64,000 nt of DNA from Chimonanthus salicifolius (taxonomy: Eukaryota; Streptophyta; Magnoliopsida; Laurales; Calycanthaceae): NCBI GenBank assembly GCA_013350335.1, contig CM023536.1, forward strand, positions 44,276,314-44,340,313, given 5' to 3'. Below, in pieces: positions 1-11,209 of the stretch. A program made the position numbers and the translations under genes. The notes beneath the pieces were generated by a model. It worked only from the letters and a program-made list of their open reading frames with translations, was not told where the DNA came from and searched no databases. The first letter of the stretch is position 1. Every line of letters begins with the position of its first letter.

Positions 1-3000
1 TTAGCAGCCAAATCATTAGAAACCGTTTGTTTCTTCATGTTCATAGACAATTCAACCATGGCAGCTCTTAATTCTCACAAGATTGTTATGAAAAATGATA
101 AGATTGGGGCATGGAGAATTGTAAAGGTTTTAGGCCGATTGCCATATGATAATCCGGCGATGAACGGTGTGATACCAAAACACCTGATTCACAGGCTCTT
201 CCCAAACTCAAAATTCAGCATCTGGTTGGATGCCAAATTGCAGCTAACAGCAGATCCATTGCTGTTGATTCATTCTCTTGTTGTTTCAGAGGATGCAGAC
301 ATGGCTATTTCCAAACATCCTTTCAACACCCACACCATTGAAGAGGCTATGGCAACTGCAAGATGGAAGAAATGGGGAGACATAGACTCATTGAGGACAC
401 AAATGGAGACTTATTGTGAGAATGGGCTGCAGCCATGGACACCCAACAAGCTTCCTTATACAACAGGTGCTCAGTAATATTCCACATTTAGGTATATTAA
501 TGAAAATATAGATGCATCTTTATTAGGGAAGTATGAATTGAATTTTTTTTAGATAGAACTCACACTCAAAAGTTAGTCACTAAGCGAAGAACGCTTCAAG
601 TGTTATACAGAGTCAGTAATATGGGATTCTCTTGCTAGTTTACACTCATCCTCACGTGTAGCAGTTGTATGTAGAATCTGCTCTGATATCATATTAGAAA
701 ACCATGACTTGATAACATTTTTGAGGCAGAATTCACTCTCAAAAGCTAGCTATTAAGAGAAAGTCGCCTCAAGTGTTATATAAAATCATTGGTTTATTAA
801 ACTAGGTGTTGTAAGACTCTCTTGCTACTTTTAAGTCTTTATCAATTATGGTAATAATAAATCTAGTATAAACATTTGTGTTTGAACATATGACTCACAC
901 CAAATCACTTTAATTAGATTAGTTGAATTATTTTTAGATACTGTAAAATTTTAAATATTAAAAATTAACTTGAAAGTTTAAAATTTTAGTAAATATGCAA
1001 AAACACGACTTGATTAATTTTTTATGAACTTATATATTCATATAAATATTTTTAATAAAATCATTTTCATCCTAATTATTCAGCGGCTGTGCATAATGTA
1101 AAAAGAGTGAGTAATTATCAAATTTTGTTTGAAGTGACTCAGTGAATCATCGTTCCATGAAATTGTTGTGTCAACCAGAATCAGTCCTTTCAACTTGACT
1201 CGGTTAAGACTTGTAGTTCTGAATGGCACCTTGTGAGGGAAGTTTCTTCTAAGGTGTCAAATTAGAATGGGTGAATGTGACAAAAAGTGTATTCTGAAAG
1301 ATCCTTTGACAGCAACTTTCTTTCTGTTGAAGACAAATTTGGATTTAAATAGGGATGCAAAGGGGAGGGATGTGATATGAATATTAGATGCTCTTTATCT
1401 TGCCTTTTTCTTTGAATGATTCTCTTTGGATGTAGGATTCAAAATTTAAATTGGACAAAAATTCATTTTTAAATTTATTTATTGTGATTTTATACTTTAT
1501 TAGAATATTGGGTATCTAATCAAATCCCTAATATAAGAAAAGATAAACTATTTCATTTTAAGTAGATAGTAATGATCATGTGCTGTTATTCTGATGAGTG
1601 AATCGATTATTCATTTTTAAAATAAAACAATTTAACTATTCAAAAGTTAGATGAATGGTCAAATTCATTCATTTTCATGATAGTTACTATAAGGGTGACA
1701 GCAGTATAATCATTTACTTTAAGCAGGAGTTAGTAACATTATATATTCTACAATATAAGTTATTTATCTTATTTATTTAAAATTCACTTTTTTATTATCA
1801 ACACTATTAAAGTGATTTATTCTGTATTTGATGATGGGACTCGCGAGTGACTTTGATATATACTTGATTTTGTACCACTTATGCCTTCATTTTGTGGTAG
1901 CAACAAGGAGCACTCTGAGCATGGTAGTTTTTTTTTTCTTTTCTATTTTATAGAATATAATATACATACAAGTATTACTTTCAATATTCATTTTGATCTT
2001 CTTTAGGCTGACAGGTTGATGGATGAAGACATAGCTTGAAGGGCACTTGTATCGGATATGAAGTTTGACTGTAAATCTTTTCATTAAAAGACTAAATAGA
2101 GTACAAATTTGCAATTTTTTTTTTTAGTTGGGTATTTCAGGTTATTAGATTATATTAATTCATTTCATCCCTGGTCCCTACCCCATGGGCCTAATGCTTA
2201 TTCACATGAAATTAGCGGTTGTATACTTGTATATAATATGAAAGACACCCTCATCTCAGCGTGACTAGTTTTTTAGAGTGAATTCTATATCAAGCCCTTT
2301 AACACAGTATCAGAGCGAGTGTACCATAGGGATAGGTCGGGTTCGTGTCTCCAGCCCTGTGTGGAGAAAAAGAACCAAGTGTCTCCAGCCCTGGTGGTGT
2401 ATACTTATTATTAGCATTGTCCCACATTGTCTAGGTACAAAAATTAGTGGTTGTATATAACACGAGAGACACTCTTCTCTCAATGGCTAGCTTTTAAGAG
2501 TGAGTTATACCACAAGACTGTTAACATGGTATCAGAGCGTGTGTACTATAGGGATGGCTCAGGTTCGTGTCTCCAATTCTACATGGAGGGAGAGGGCCGA
2601 GTGTCTCCAACCCGGGAGCTGAGGGAGAGTGTCAGAATTGTCCTACATTGTCCTGGGTACAAAAATTAGTGGCTGTATATAATATGAGAGACACCCTCAT
2701 CTCAGTAACTAGTTTGTTAGGGTAAGTTCTACCTCAAGACTGTTAACACTTATCCCCTTCTTTTTGTCATCTGTGATGCAGATGTTCCAGACACAGCTCT
2801 CATAGTGAGGAAACATGGAGTCGGTAGCAACCTGTTCTCATGCCTACTATTCAATGAACTGGATGCATTCAACCCAAGAGATCAGCTGGCATTTGCTTAT
2901 GTGAGAGACGTAATGAAGCCCAAAATCAAGATCAACATGTTTGAGACAGAAGTGTTTGAACAGATAACAGTAGAATACAGACACAACCTCAAACATGGAA

Positions 3001-3113
3001 GGCAGACTCCTTCAGGAGAGAAGAGAAGAAGCAACTTAATAAGCTTAGACACAATCGAAGGCAGTAAATGTGAGAACTACCTTTTGGAAATGTGGGGAGA
3101 ATCTCATGTTTGA
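1..3113 (+). CDS. DUF616 (TOD1/MUCI70-like) protein, 3' part of the gene, two exons visible
   Basis: The 5' end lies outside the window; the frame is open from base 1. Exon A ends at 466 (CAG|GT donor at 467-468). Exon B runs 2782-3113 after a GCAG acceptor, and the phase-1 join makes a GAT codon. About 265 residues are visible. Seen: a block HRLFPNSKFSIWLDAKLQL with the WLD-K signature, then DVPDTALIVRKHG, SNLFSCLLFNELD and PRDQLAFAYVRD, in the order found in DUF616 proteins. The reading through the join is continuous, which supports the splice model. Known for the family: TOD1 was reported as a Golgi alkaline ceramidase and MUCI70 as a probable Golgi glycosyltransferase in cell-wall or mucilage polysaccharide synthesis, so the activity of this member is open. 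The tail after the domain is polar and Lys/Arg-rich. The 2315-bp intron is filled with TRIM copies. No frame disruption is seen, so the gene looks intact here. Confidence 0.88.
545..835 (-). mobile_element. TRIM-like LTR fragment, reverse orientation, in the DUF616 intron
   Basis: Two imperfect direct repeats (about 557-640 and 729-830) flank a reversed primer-site-like string (TGATATCAGAGC on the minus strand, near 680-695). Read on the minus strand, the repeat contains TATATAACAC followed by TAGCTAGCTTTTGAGAGTGA, which matches the LTR of the forward TRIM at 2409-2526 in the same intron. This is a diverged copy of the same family. Its ends are not sharply defined. Confidence 0.5.
836..2174. 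other. AT-rich intron sequence, nothing recognised
   Basis: Part of the intron of the DUF616 gene. It is AT-rich with short homopolymers. Open frames here are short and have no domain-like content. No terminal repeats, tRNA-like boxes or retroelement motifs were seen. Confidence 0.5.
2175..2748 (+). mobile_element. Tandem TRIM retrotransposon: LTR-internal-LTR-internal-LTR
   Basis: Three related LTRs of about 118 bp alternate with two short internal regions. LTR2 is 2409-2526 and LTR3 2630-2748, both ending in TTAACA; LTR1 is diverged and ends at 2304. Each internal region starts with a Met-tRNA-type primer site (CAGTATCAGAGC at 2305-2316; TGGTATCAGAGC at 2527-2538). The second ends in a purine tract (GAGCTGAGGGAGAG, 2616-2629) directly before the TGTCAGAATTG start of LTR3. 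The internal regions are about 91-104 bp and share a TCGGGTTCGTGTCTCCA-like core. There is no coding capacity. Internal size and LTR length fit terminal-repeat retrotransposons in miniature. The triple-LTR form probably arose by recombination between two elements. Confidence 0.8.
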
Positions 3114-3503
3114 AAGCTGAAATGGGAAAGAGAAACAGAAACCTCTTGAGAAGATGATGTAATGAGAACAATAGAAGAAGCCAAGGGTAAGTGACAAAGA
3201 AGAGCCACATTGGAAAGAAACAAGGGCCAAAATAGATGGAATTTCACAGCTGGTGCTCTGATGAAACAAAAGGAAGAAGGAAACTTCTTATTTTGGAGTT
3301 TTCTCTGATCGTATACTATTTGTTTTTATAAATATTCCCATTCTTTTTGGGATTGTGATGACCTGCCCGTTAAGGTGGGGATGTTACCATTTCCATGCAT
3401 TTTGTATTCTCGACGTAGAAGAGCATTTAAACGCCGCTTCATTTGGGATCTCAAGAGAGACTGTACGGTAGAATGGGATAAAGTTCTTTTAAAATTTATA
3501 TAA
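3114..3503. other. 3' flank or UTR of the DUF616 gene
   Basis: Follows the TGA at 3111-3113. It is moderately AT-rich, contains no ORF of note and runs into the T-tract of a reversed SINE. The 3' UTR is probably within the first few hundred bases; no poly-A signal was chosen with confidence. Confidence 0.4.
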
Positions 3504-3626
3504 TTTTTTTTTAACTTACTGTGTAGAAAATCATGAAAAACCTAGTGTAAAACTTCCACAGGTGATATTCACTGTCCTTAGAGTACACCTTGATTAGGCC
3601 ATGGAGGCTCGAACTTGACACCTCCC
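3504..3626 (-). mobile_element. tRNA-derived SINE, 3' portion (split copy, part 1)
   Basis: Reverse-oriented SINE: an oligo-T tract (its A tail) at about 3504-3512, then a body shared with the SINEs at 17369-17538 and 22272-22437. Its B-box region is at 3601-3617 (AGTTCGAGCCTCC on the minus strand). It stops at CACCTCCC (3619-3626), which is repeated at 13915-13922 after the hAT element. The head of the same SINE resumes there. Confidence 0.75.
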
Positions 3627-3743
3627 CAAGGTCGTCTAGACACATGTTGAGGCCTAAGGCAAAAAATCTAAACGAGACATTCTTGATATTTAATATATTA
3701 TTATAAATAATATTTAATTAAAATTTTAATATATATAATAAAA

Positions 3744-4801
3744 TTATCTAAAATCTACTTTTCTTGCTTTTTGAGATGCAAAATTACTAATTAAATTTTT
3801 GTATTCAAATTTTACTAAAATTTCATTTTCAATTGATAATATTGCTAATTCACTTAATCTTTCTTGTGACATTGTTGATCGTAGATAAGATTTTATCAAT
3901 TTTAGTTTTGAAAAAAACTTCTTTCTGTAGAAAGTAACTGTTACAGGTATTGTCAATAATATTCGGTATGCAATATCAGTATTTGCAAACGAATCTAGTC
4001 TTTTAATATAATTCAAAATTTCAATTGGAGTTATTTCTATTTGTAAAATTTCTCTAAGACTTTTAACTCTGAACACAAATGTAAACCATCTATATCAGAA
4101 ACCTAGACATTCAAGATTAAGACAATATTTTTTCAAACTATCATTATTTAATGATTTTAATTTTTTAAAATCAAATAAAAAAGTGAAAATATCTTCATAT
4201 TTTTTAAATTGTTCAAACGTACTTTGAATTGAAGAAAGCGTTTGATCTACTATATATAAAAAATAATTAACTTTAAAAGATTCGTCAACCGATTGCGTTA
4301 ACTCATCATCGATATTTTTATCAAACTATTTTTTTCTACGAATTTTATATCTTTCATTAAATATAGGTTCTATATCCATTTTAGTTGTAATATCTTTCGC
4401 TTCAGTCATAGCTGATGTAAATCCATTTTCTCAATACTTATTAAAAAAAACTAATAAGACCTCTTAAGGGATCTATAGCAACATCAGTATGCATATTTTT
4501 AGATTGTAAAGTTTTACTAACTAAGTTAACAGCACATAATATATCATACCAAATAGTCATACCTAATAAAAATTCAAAATTTCCGATCTAATATATAGCT
4601 AAACTTTCAGCTTCACTTTTTGTTTTAGGGTCTTCACTAGTTTCTGCTAATTGAATTAGAGCGTCTCTAATTTCTGGAGTTTGATATTTTATCTCTTTAA
4701 CACTTTCAATACAACTTTTCCAACGTGTTTGTGACAATGACTTTATAGTTAAAGTAGATACGTTATCTTATAAAAGTTTTCACCGCTTTATAAAAGAAGA
4801 A

Positions 4802-4863
<62 letters not shown>

Positions 4864-5871
4864 GTTATACTACTTCAAAAAAAGATATAGCTTTAGGACA
4901 TGAGTTCGCCATATCACAAAGTAATAAGTTTAAATTATGAGAATTACATGGTGTGTAGAAAGCTCTAGGATTTATATCTAATAGTCTTTTTTGTATACCT
5001 TATTGTTTTCCTTTCATATTTGATCCATTATCATACCCTTATCCTCTTACATCATTAATATCAAGTCCTAAATTTTTTATTGCATTTAAAAGTTCATTAA
5101 AAAACCATTTTCCAGATGTATCATCTACTTTTAAAAATTCTAAAAAATATTCTTCAATTTTTATTTGATCTATTGAAACATTCACGCAATGCAATGCATC
5201 CGGAATACAATCAAGTATAATTGAACAATATTTTGCCTCTTTAACTTTTTTAATAATTGTACTTTAATTTCACATGCTAAAATATTTATTAATTCATTTT
5301 GTATATTATGTCCAAGATAATGATTACAGATTTCACAATTTTTAATACGACGAAGATGTTCTTGCATTGTTGGATCAAATTTTGCAATCATTTCAATTAA
5401 ACCTAGAAAATTTCCATTATTTTCTTCATATATCTTGCCATTATTTCCAGGAAATGGTATGTTATATTTAGCAAGAGCTTCCACAACAGTAATAATCCTT
5501 AAGAGTACCTTTTTCCAATGTTCATTCTCTTTGTTAATCTATTCTAGAATATTTTTATCGATTATCTTATTTTTTAACAATCTTGATTCTAAATCAATCC
5601 AACTTTTCATATTTATAATATGCTCATTTGTTAGTTCGTGATGTTTAAGCTTAGAATTAAGATTTTTCCAATTTCTAGTTCTATTTGTAACTAACACACT
5701 TGTACTCGGTTTTGAATTAAACAACTTGCAACAAAAATAAAATACCAAATCCATCTCTTTTGAATATACTAGCCATTTTCTAATTTTCTTTTCTCCATTT
5801 GATAATACTCTAGTATAATAGTTAGTAGAGAAATGCCTAAAATGAACTAAAGTTGAAACGTTAAAGAACAA
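3744..5871 (-). pseudogene. hAT transposase remnant, copy 1 (TTF finger to dimerisation region)
   Basis: Read from 5871 down. The first segment (5539-5871) has a TTF-type zinc-finger region: RHFSTNYYTRVLSNGEKK, then WLVYSKEMDLVFYFCCKLF. A second open segment (5182-5484) carries [11 protein letters not shown] and a CEICNHYLGHNIQNELI stretch typical of the DUF4371 region. The last (3744-4076) has ANTDIAYRILLTIPVTVTF, FFSKLKLIKSYLRSTMSQER and a tail LAILSIENE, the hAT C-terminal dimerisation motif. Frames change and stops occur between segments. The N-terminus present in copy 2 (about 12200-12640) is missing: the sequence jumps at about 5835-5840 from GCCTA straight to the upstream flank. Clearly a dead gene. 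Confidence 0.82.
4806..4860. repeat. (TA)n microsatellite
   Basis: 55 bp of uninterrupted AT dinucleotides within the hAT transposase remnant. The homology between the two hAT copies starts immediately downstream of it (4861-4870 versus about 11210), so it probably marks a duplication or deletion breakpoint. Confidence 0.95.
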
Positions 5872-6877
5872 TAGAACTTGGCACCGTGAAAATACGATAA
5901 TTGATGAATGGTTGTAAGGTCCTTTATAGCTTTATTACTCTACCAATTCACCAAATATCTCTAAATTAAAAGTCACAGCTTTATCTGCATTAAAAAACAA
6001 AGGAAAAAAATTAAAAGGTTTAGATTCAATAAGAGTAAAGGTTTAGATTCAATAATACTTAAATTTAAGTGGAGAAGATCAAAGAAAAAGGTATCCAGTC
6101 CACAGAAGACTTGATTATCCAGTCATAAGTGTCTAGTTTCAGCCTTTCATCACATAGGCAGTTTCAGTATACAAGAATGATTTGAGCACTTATAAAACCT
6201 ACTTAAACCACATCTATTTCACACAATGGTGATGAACAAATTCCACCGTCCACCCAAATCTTGTATGGATTTCGATATTCTAGCTTAGGATGATGCTGTA
6301 GTGGGGAAGATCAAATCATGCTTAATGCAGTAACCATTTTCTGCACAAGACCAAGTAGAAAACAAAACTAACCTGCTATATCTCTACTAATTTCAGCATA
6401 CATCAATGAGACCCTCTATTTTAACATCACTCTCAAAGGTACTGAGAACCATCAAAACCAGTGTTCTAACAAGGCAGAGATTATGTTCAAAGCTAATACG
6501 GAGAAATTAGAGGTAGGGTATTGGGGTTTCCTCTTTCAGATCTAGTTTCGACACCACAAGTTTTTTTTCAGATCTGAAAACCCATCTCAGATTCTGAGAA
6601 AAACTAAAATAAAAAATCAACCCAAATAGTTCTCAAACTGAATTATTTTTTGTCCTTTTGATGTAAAGGCATAAAATAGAATTTTCAATTCAAGCTTTCC
6701 AAAACAATTTTCAGAACACTGTTTATCTATACCAACTGATTCAATTAATCCCTAATTTAAGATGGAAATATGGAATTAGGAATACCTAAGCTCCAAGTAG
6801 AGGGGCAGCCGGGCAGATCGACGTTTGTCGAGAGAGAGTACTAAGAGAGGAGAGCGAGAGACTCGAAAGAGCGAGAC
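5872..6877. other. hAT copy 1, 5' non-coding part up to the solo LTR
   Basis: Closely matches 12660-13690 of copy 2 (for example the shared strings TGAAAATACGATAATTGATG and CAGTTTCAGTATACAAGAATG). It is therefore transposon leader or subterminal DNA, not host sequence. It contains a purine-rich GAGAGA stretch into which the solo LTR inserted. Confidence 0.7.
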
Positions 6878-8896
6878 TGTAATGACCCGACCCTATTTTT
6901 TCGGAGTTTTAGGGTCTTGGTAGCAGTGGGGTGAGTGTGGGCCCTGTGGTGGGTCCTGGTTTGTCCGATTTTGAGTTCGGAGACTCAGAGGACAATTTGA
7001 TAATTTTGAATTATTGAATTTTCTGTCATAATTAAAAGTTTGAAAATCACACGTTTTCCCTCGACGTTTTTCATTTCACTTTTTCGAGCTTTTTAAAATA
7101 TTTTAGAAATTGAAGATTTAAAAAAAAAAAAAGGAGAGAAAGGAAGCCCTAAACCTAACCCCTCCCTTAAAACCCCATTTTCGGCAACACTGTAGCGCAT
7201 AGCTACAGTGCTGCCGCAGCCTCATCTCTACCCTCTCTTCTCATCTTCTCTTTCCCCCTCTTTTCATCAAACCCTAGCTCTTCTTTCCTCTCCTTCAGCC
7301 GCCGCTACCCCTTGTCTCTTCTCCCCTCTTTGCATCAACCCTCTTTCCGCCATCTCCTCTCATCTCTCTTTTAGCCATTTGCAACCCATCCCCAAAGCGG
7401 TTGTTCTGCCCTTTTTCTTCCAGTTGGGTTTTCTATCCTCCACCTCCGCTCCGTCGACTTCTATCCAAATCGTCGGTCTTCAACCCTTCCTTGTTGCCGC
7501 CCGAGCTCGGATTTCAGTCGGAATCAGGTGCCTCCCTCCTCCTTTCTCTCTAGTTTTCCTCTTTTTCTTCTCTTTCTCTTCTTTTCCCTATTTTCTGGCG
7601 GGTTACTGAGCCAACCCGATCGAGTCACTGAGTTGACTCAACTGGGTTCAGTTCTGGGCCCAGTAGACCAGGCCCAGTTCCCAGTGTTGGGCCCGAGTTC
7701 CAGGCCCAGTTTCAAGCTAGACCCAACCTTCAGCCCAGCCCGTTTCAGGCCCAGTTCGTTTCAGGCCCGGCCCAAGCCCGTTTCAGGCTTGTTTTGAGTT
7801 CGTTCTTGGCCCATTTCAGAGATCGTTTCTGGACCGTATGCAAGACCGTTTCTAGCCTGGTGGGATCGCCTCGGCCTTGCATCGCTTCCCCCAACCTTTC
7901 AGCCTGTTTTATATCTTGGATTTCGAAAGACACACACAGGTAAGGGAACTTACCACCGCTTTTAGCATGCATCTATACATCTTACTTCCCTATCAAATGT
8001 GCGGGTACGAAATGCGACGAATGGGGGTCCTCGGTATTATGAGCCACTCGGCAAGGGAACTATTGATACCATTATGTGGCGGGCCCCCATCTGGATGTAT
8101 TTGTACCCGATGCCCGCAGAGGCATATACAAGTTGATTATTTGATGTCATAATTGATTGATTGTGTGGTGACATGATTGGATTTTATTTTCATTTATAAT
8201 ATGTTAAGATGCCAACATGCGAATATATGTAATATGTGGTGGTATATGTCTGATTATGGTGTAAGGTATTCTGTTGATAATATACCATATGATCATGTGA
8301 TAATTAGTTTGGACTGCTAGACGTTATAACATGCTTGGATGTTAATATGGCAACCAGTGATAAATAGTGATGCATACACTTGATTATTATTTGACGAACT
8401 ATGTTAATAGCATGTGTAAGTGTAGAGTTAAATAAGCATACATATAACTGACTTATGTGGGATGCCGGTGAGGGCATGGGTATTAGGCAACACCAGGATC
8501 TAGAGACTCCCCCTAGCTTGTCGGGTAGTAGGGTGTGGACGCCTTATAGGACTGCGCAGTGGAAGGGTGGTTGAACTATGGGCTACCCGGTGGTTGGACC
8601 TGGGTTGAAGTCTTTTCTGCATGGGTTAGATTGTCAGGTGTAATCTTTAAACACGCCTACGAGGGAGGTGTGATCCGGTTCGGAGGATGAGGTGCCCGAG
8701 AGTCCTAAGAGGGACATGTTGTGAGGTGGTTATGGAAACCTCCGAGAAGTTTTGGGGTTGAGTGTTAGCTCGTCCAAGGCTGACTTAAAGGTCATTACAG
8801 GCACGCTCCCCGAGTACGTGGCAAATGAGGCGTCCCCAATGGTCTAATGGGTTGACTGGTTCACCCGCGTGGAGACCAGAGGATGGGATGGCAGTT

Positions 8897-9532
8897 TGTG
8901 ATCCTCGAATGAATGAGTAGGCTGAGGTGGTGCTTGCCTGGTCATTGGTCGATGGATGATGAGGTGAGGGACAACTCCCGCTAGTATGACTTGTGATCCT
9001 CGAATGACTGAGTAGGCTGAGGAGGTGTTCGCCTGGTCATTGGTCGAGGGATGATGCGATGAGGGACAGCTCCCGCTAGTATGACTTGTGATCCTTGAAT
9101 GACCAAGTAGGCTGAGGAGGTGCTCGCCTGGTTATTGGTCGAGGGATGATGCGGTGAGAGACAGCTCCCTCTAGTATGACTTGTGATCCTCGAATGACCG
9201 AGTAGGCTGAGGAGGTGCTCGCCTGGTCATTGGTCAAGGGATGATGTGGTGAGGGACAACTCCACCTAGTATGACTTATGATCCTCGAATGACTGAGTAG
9301 GCTGAGGAGGTGCTCGCCTGGTCATTGGTCGATGGATGATGGGTGAGGGACAGCTGCCGCTAGTATGACTTGTGATCTCCGAATGACCGAGTAGGCTGAG
9401 GAGGTGCTCTCTCGGCCATTGGTCGAGGGATGATGCAGCGAGGGACAACTCCCACTAGTATGACTTGTGATTCTCCGGGTGACCGAGTTGGCTGAGGATG
9501 TGCTCGCCCGCTCATTAGTCGAGGGAGCATGT
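8897..9532 (+). repeat. Tandem array, 95-bp unit, about 6.7 copies
   Basis: Successive starts of TGTGATCC-like strings fall at 8897, 8992, 9087, 9182, 9277, 9371 and 9466, a spacing of 94-95 bp. Units contain GTAGGCTGAGGAGGTGCTCG and end in CTAGTATGACT. Array A within the solo LTR. Confidence 0.92.
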
Positions 9533-9536
9533 GATG

Positions 9537-9920
9537 CAATATTCTAGGCTAGGACACCTGTAGGGTGGGGACAGCCTGCGATGTGATATGATGAGATATT
9601 CTAGGCTAGTACATCTGTAGGGTGGGGACAGCCTGCGATATGATATGATGAGATATTCCAGGCTATGACACCTGTAGGGTGGGGACAACGTGCGATGTGA
9701 TATGATGCGATATTCCAGGCTAGGACACCTGTAGGGTGGGGACAACCTGCGATGTGATATAATGAGATATTCCAGGCTAGGACACACGTGGGGTGGGGAC
9801 AGCCTGCTGTGTGGTGTGAGATGATGTTCCAGGCTATGACACCTGCAGGGTGGGTACAGTCTGAGTTATGGTATTCCAAGCTAGGACACTTGTATGGTGG
9901 GGACAGCCTGTGGTGTGATG
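9537..9920 (+). repeat. Tandem array, 57-bp unit, about 7 copies
   Basis: AGGCT anchors at 9546, 9603, 9660, 9717, 9774 and 9831 give an exact 57-bp period; a seventh, shorter unit follows. The unit contains GACACCTGTAGGGTGGGGAC. Array B, directly after array A but unrelated in sequence. Confidence 0.92.
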
Positions 9921-11209
9921 TGGTAGTGCGTTTACCCGCGGTTATGACTTTGGGGTTCATTGTTGAGACTTGTGTTGTGGGTGTTAACTCATTAGAAATT
10001 TATGGGTGCCTAACGAGTGAGTTCAGCCGGCTCACTCTGTAGAAGACTTATAGAATTCTGTGAAGGGTGGATACGCCAGTCGTGTGGAGACCAACAGGTG
10101 GTGTCCAAGGTTATAGGTTTGATTATCGAGACTCTGGTGCTCGGTTGAGGAGACCATAGATGAGTCTGGTTGGCTGTCCGTTGAGGATTGGTGAGGTGGT
10201 TACTCCCGTGTGCAGCCAGTTTGGGACTCTAGTGAGTCCAACTCTTGGATTGGTCGTGGTATGTGTGCGGGTTGTTATGAGAGAGTCATATGTCTGATCG
10301 AGGAGTATGGATCCTGATCCAGTTGGAGATTAGTATGTGTACCCGAGGGTGGGTGGACTGCAACGGATACATAGAGTTGTATTGAGTTGGTTAGAGGATG
10401 TATTGGAGGCTCGACAGATGTGGGCCCGTGTGTTAAAGGTAGGGTATCCGCTTACATAGTCATGCATGTAGACATCATAGACATTGATGTGTTCATATGA
10501 TCATATACAGTGTATGTTCGGTGACATATGATGCGTGTGTTACCCTCACTGGGCATGTAGAGTTCACCCCTTGCCTCACAGGTACTTCATAGAGGAGGGG
10601 TCAATGGGACCCTCAGTTGGACGTGGGCTTAGAGTTGCAACTTTGTACCTTGTCATGGTTCCATTTTGTAATTGAGGACTTGTTAATGTATTTGAGATAT
10701 GTGTACGTTTCTTTGAGTTGGATGAATGTAATAATGGAATGATGTTATTGTTTCCTATTATGATTATTACTTTATTGGTACTATCGGTTATTGATTTGAG
10801 TGTGGGTTGCGGGAGCGGTACCTCCCTTTATTTAAAAAAAAAATATACCCCTGATTAGTATCCGATCGATTTCGAGACTTTGTATCAGTTTAACGTACTC
10901 GTAGCGGGACGAGTCGTTACAGAGACCGAGAGAGAGAGAGAGAGTAGTGTTGTGAGAGTCGGGAGCGAGAGAACAAAGAAGAGATAGAAGTGAGAGCAAA
11001 CAGGAGATGCGAAACTTTTTTATCGAGACAATTTTTTTTCCCCGTTAGCTATTCTTTAGGTTTTGTACAACACAGCGTAGGTTTGTACTGCATAGTACGT
11101 CAGCGCACCAATGGGCCCCCTAATTCGAGTGATTTTTATTTTTCTGAGGCCTAACGTTAATAGTTTTTTAGGGGGGATTAAGGCGACCCTTATGGTCTAG
11201 ACGACACTG

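Larger units (their letters stand above)
6878..10921 (+). mobile_element. Solo LTR of a gypsy-type retrotransposon (4044 bp)
   Basis: Begins TGTAATGACCCGACCC and ends GTCGTTACA, with a perfect 5-bp target duplication GAGAC (6873-6877 and 10922-10926). It interrupts hAT copy 1, whose sequence resumes immediately after. There is no gag or pol coding, no primer site and no second LTR, so it is a solo LTR. A TC-rich leader-like region is at about 7210-7600. Two tandem arrays lie at 8897-9920. A motif CTCACTGGGC followed by CACCCC and CAGGTA (about 10552-10584) recurs at a similar distance from the 3' end in the other two long LTRs of this window. ORFs inside are by-products of repeats or C/T-rich DNA. 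Confidence 0.78.

Noticed and set aside
7208..7797. Ser/Pro/Phe-rich ORFs
   Set aside because: They lie in the C/T-rich leader region of a solo LTR and reflect base composition.
8897..9920. CRISPR-like repeat array
   Set aside because: Units are contiguous with no unique spacers, and the sequence is from a plant nuclear genome inside an LTR.
9266..9960. ORFs encoding repeated YLIISHRRLSPPYRCPS-like units
   Set aside because: A by-product of the 57-bp and 95-bp tandem arrays: 57 is a multiple of 3, which keeps frames open.
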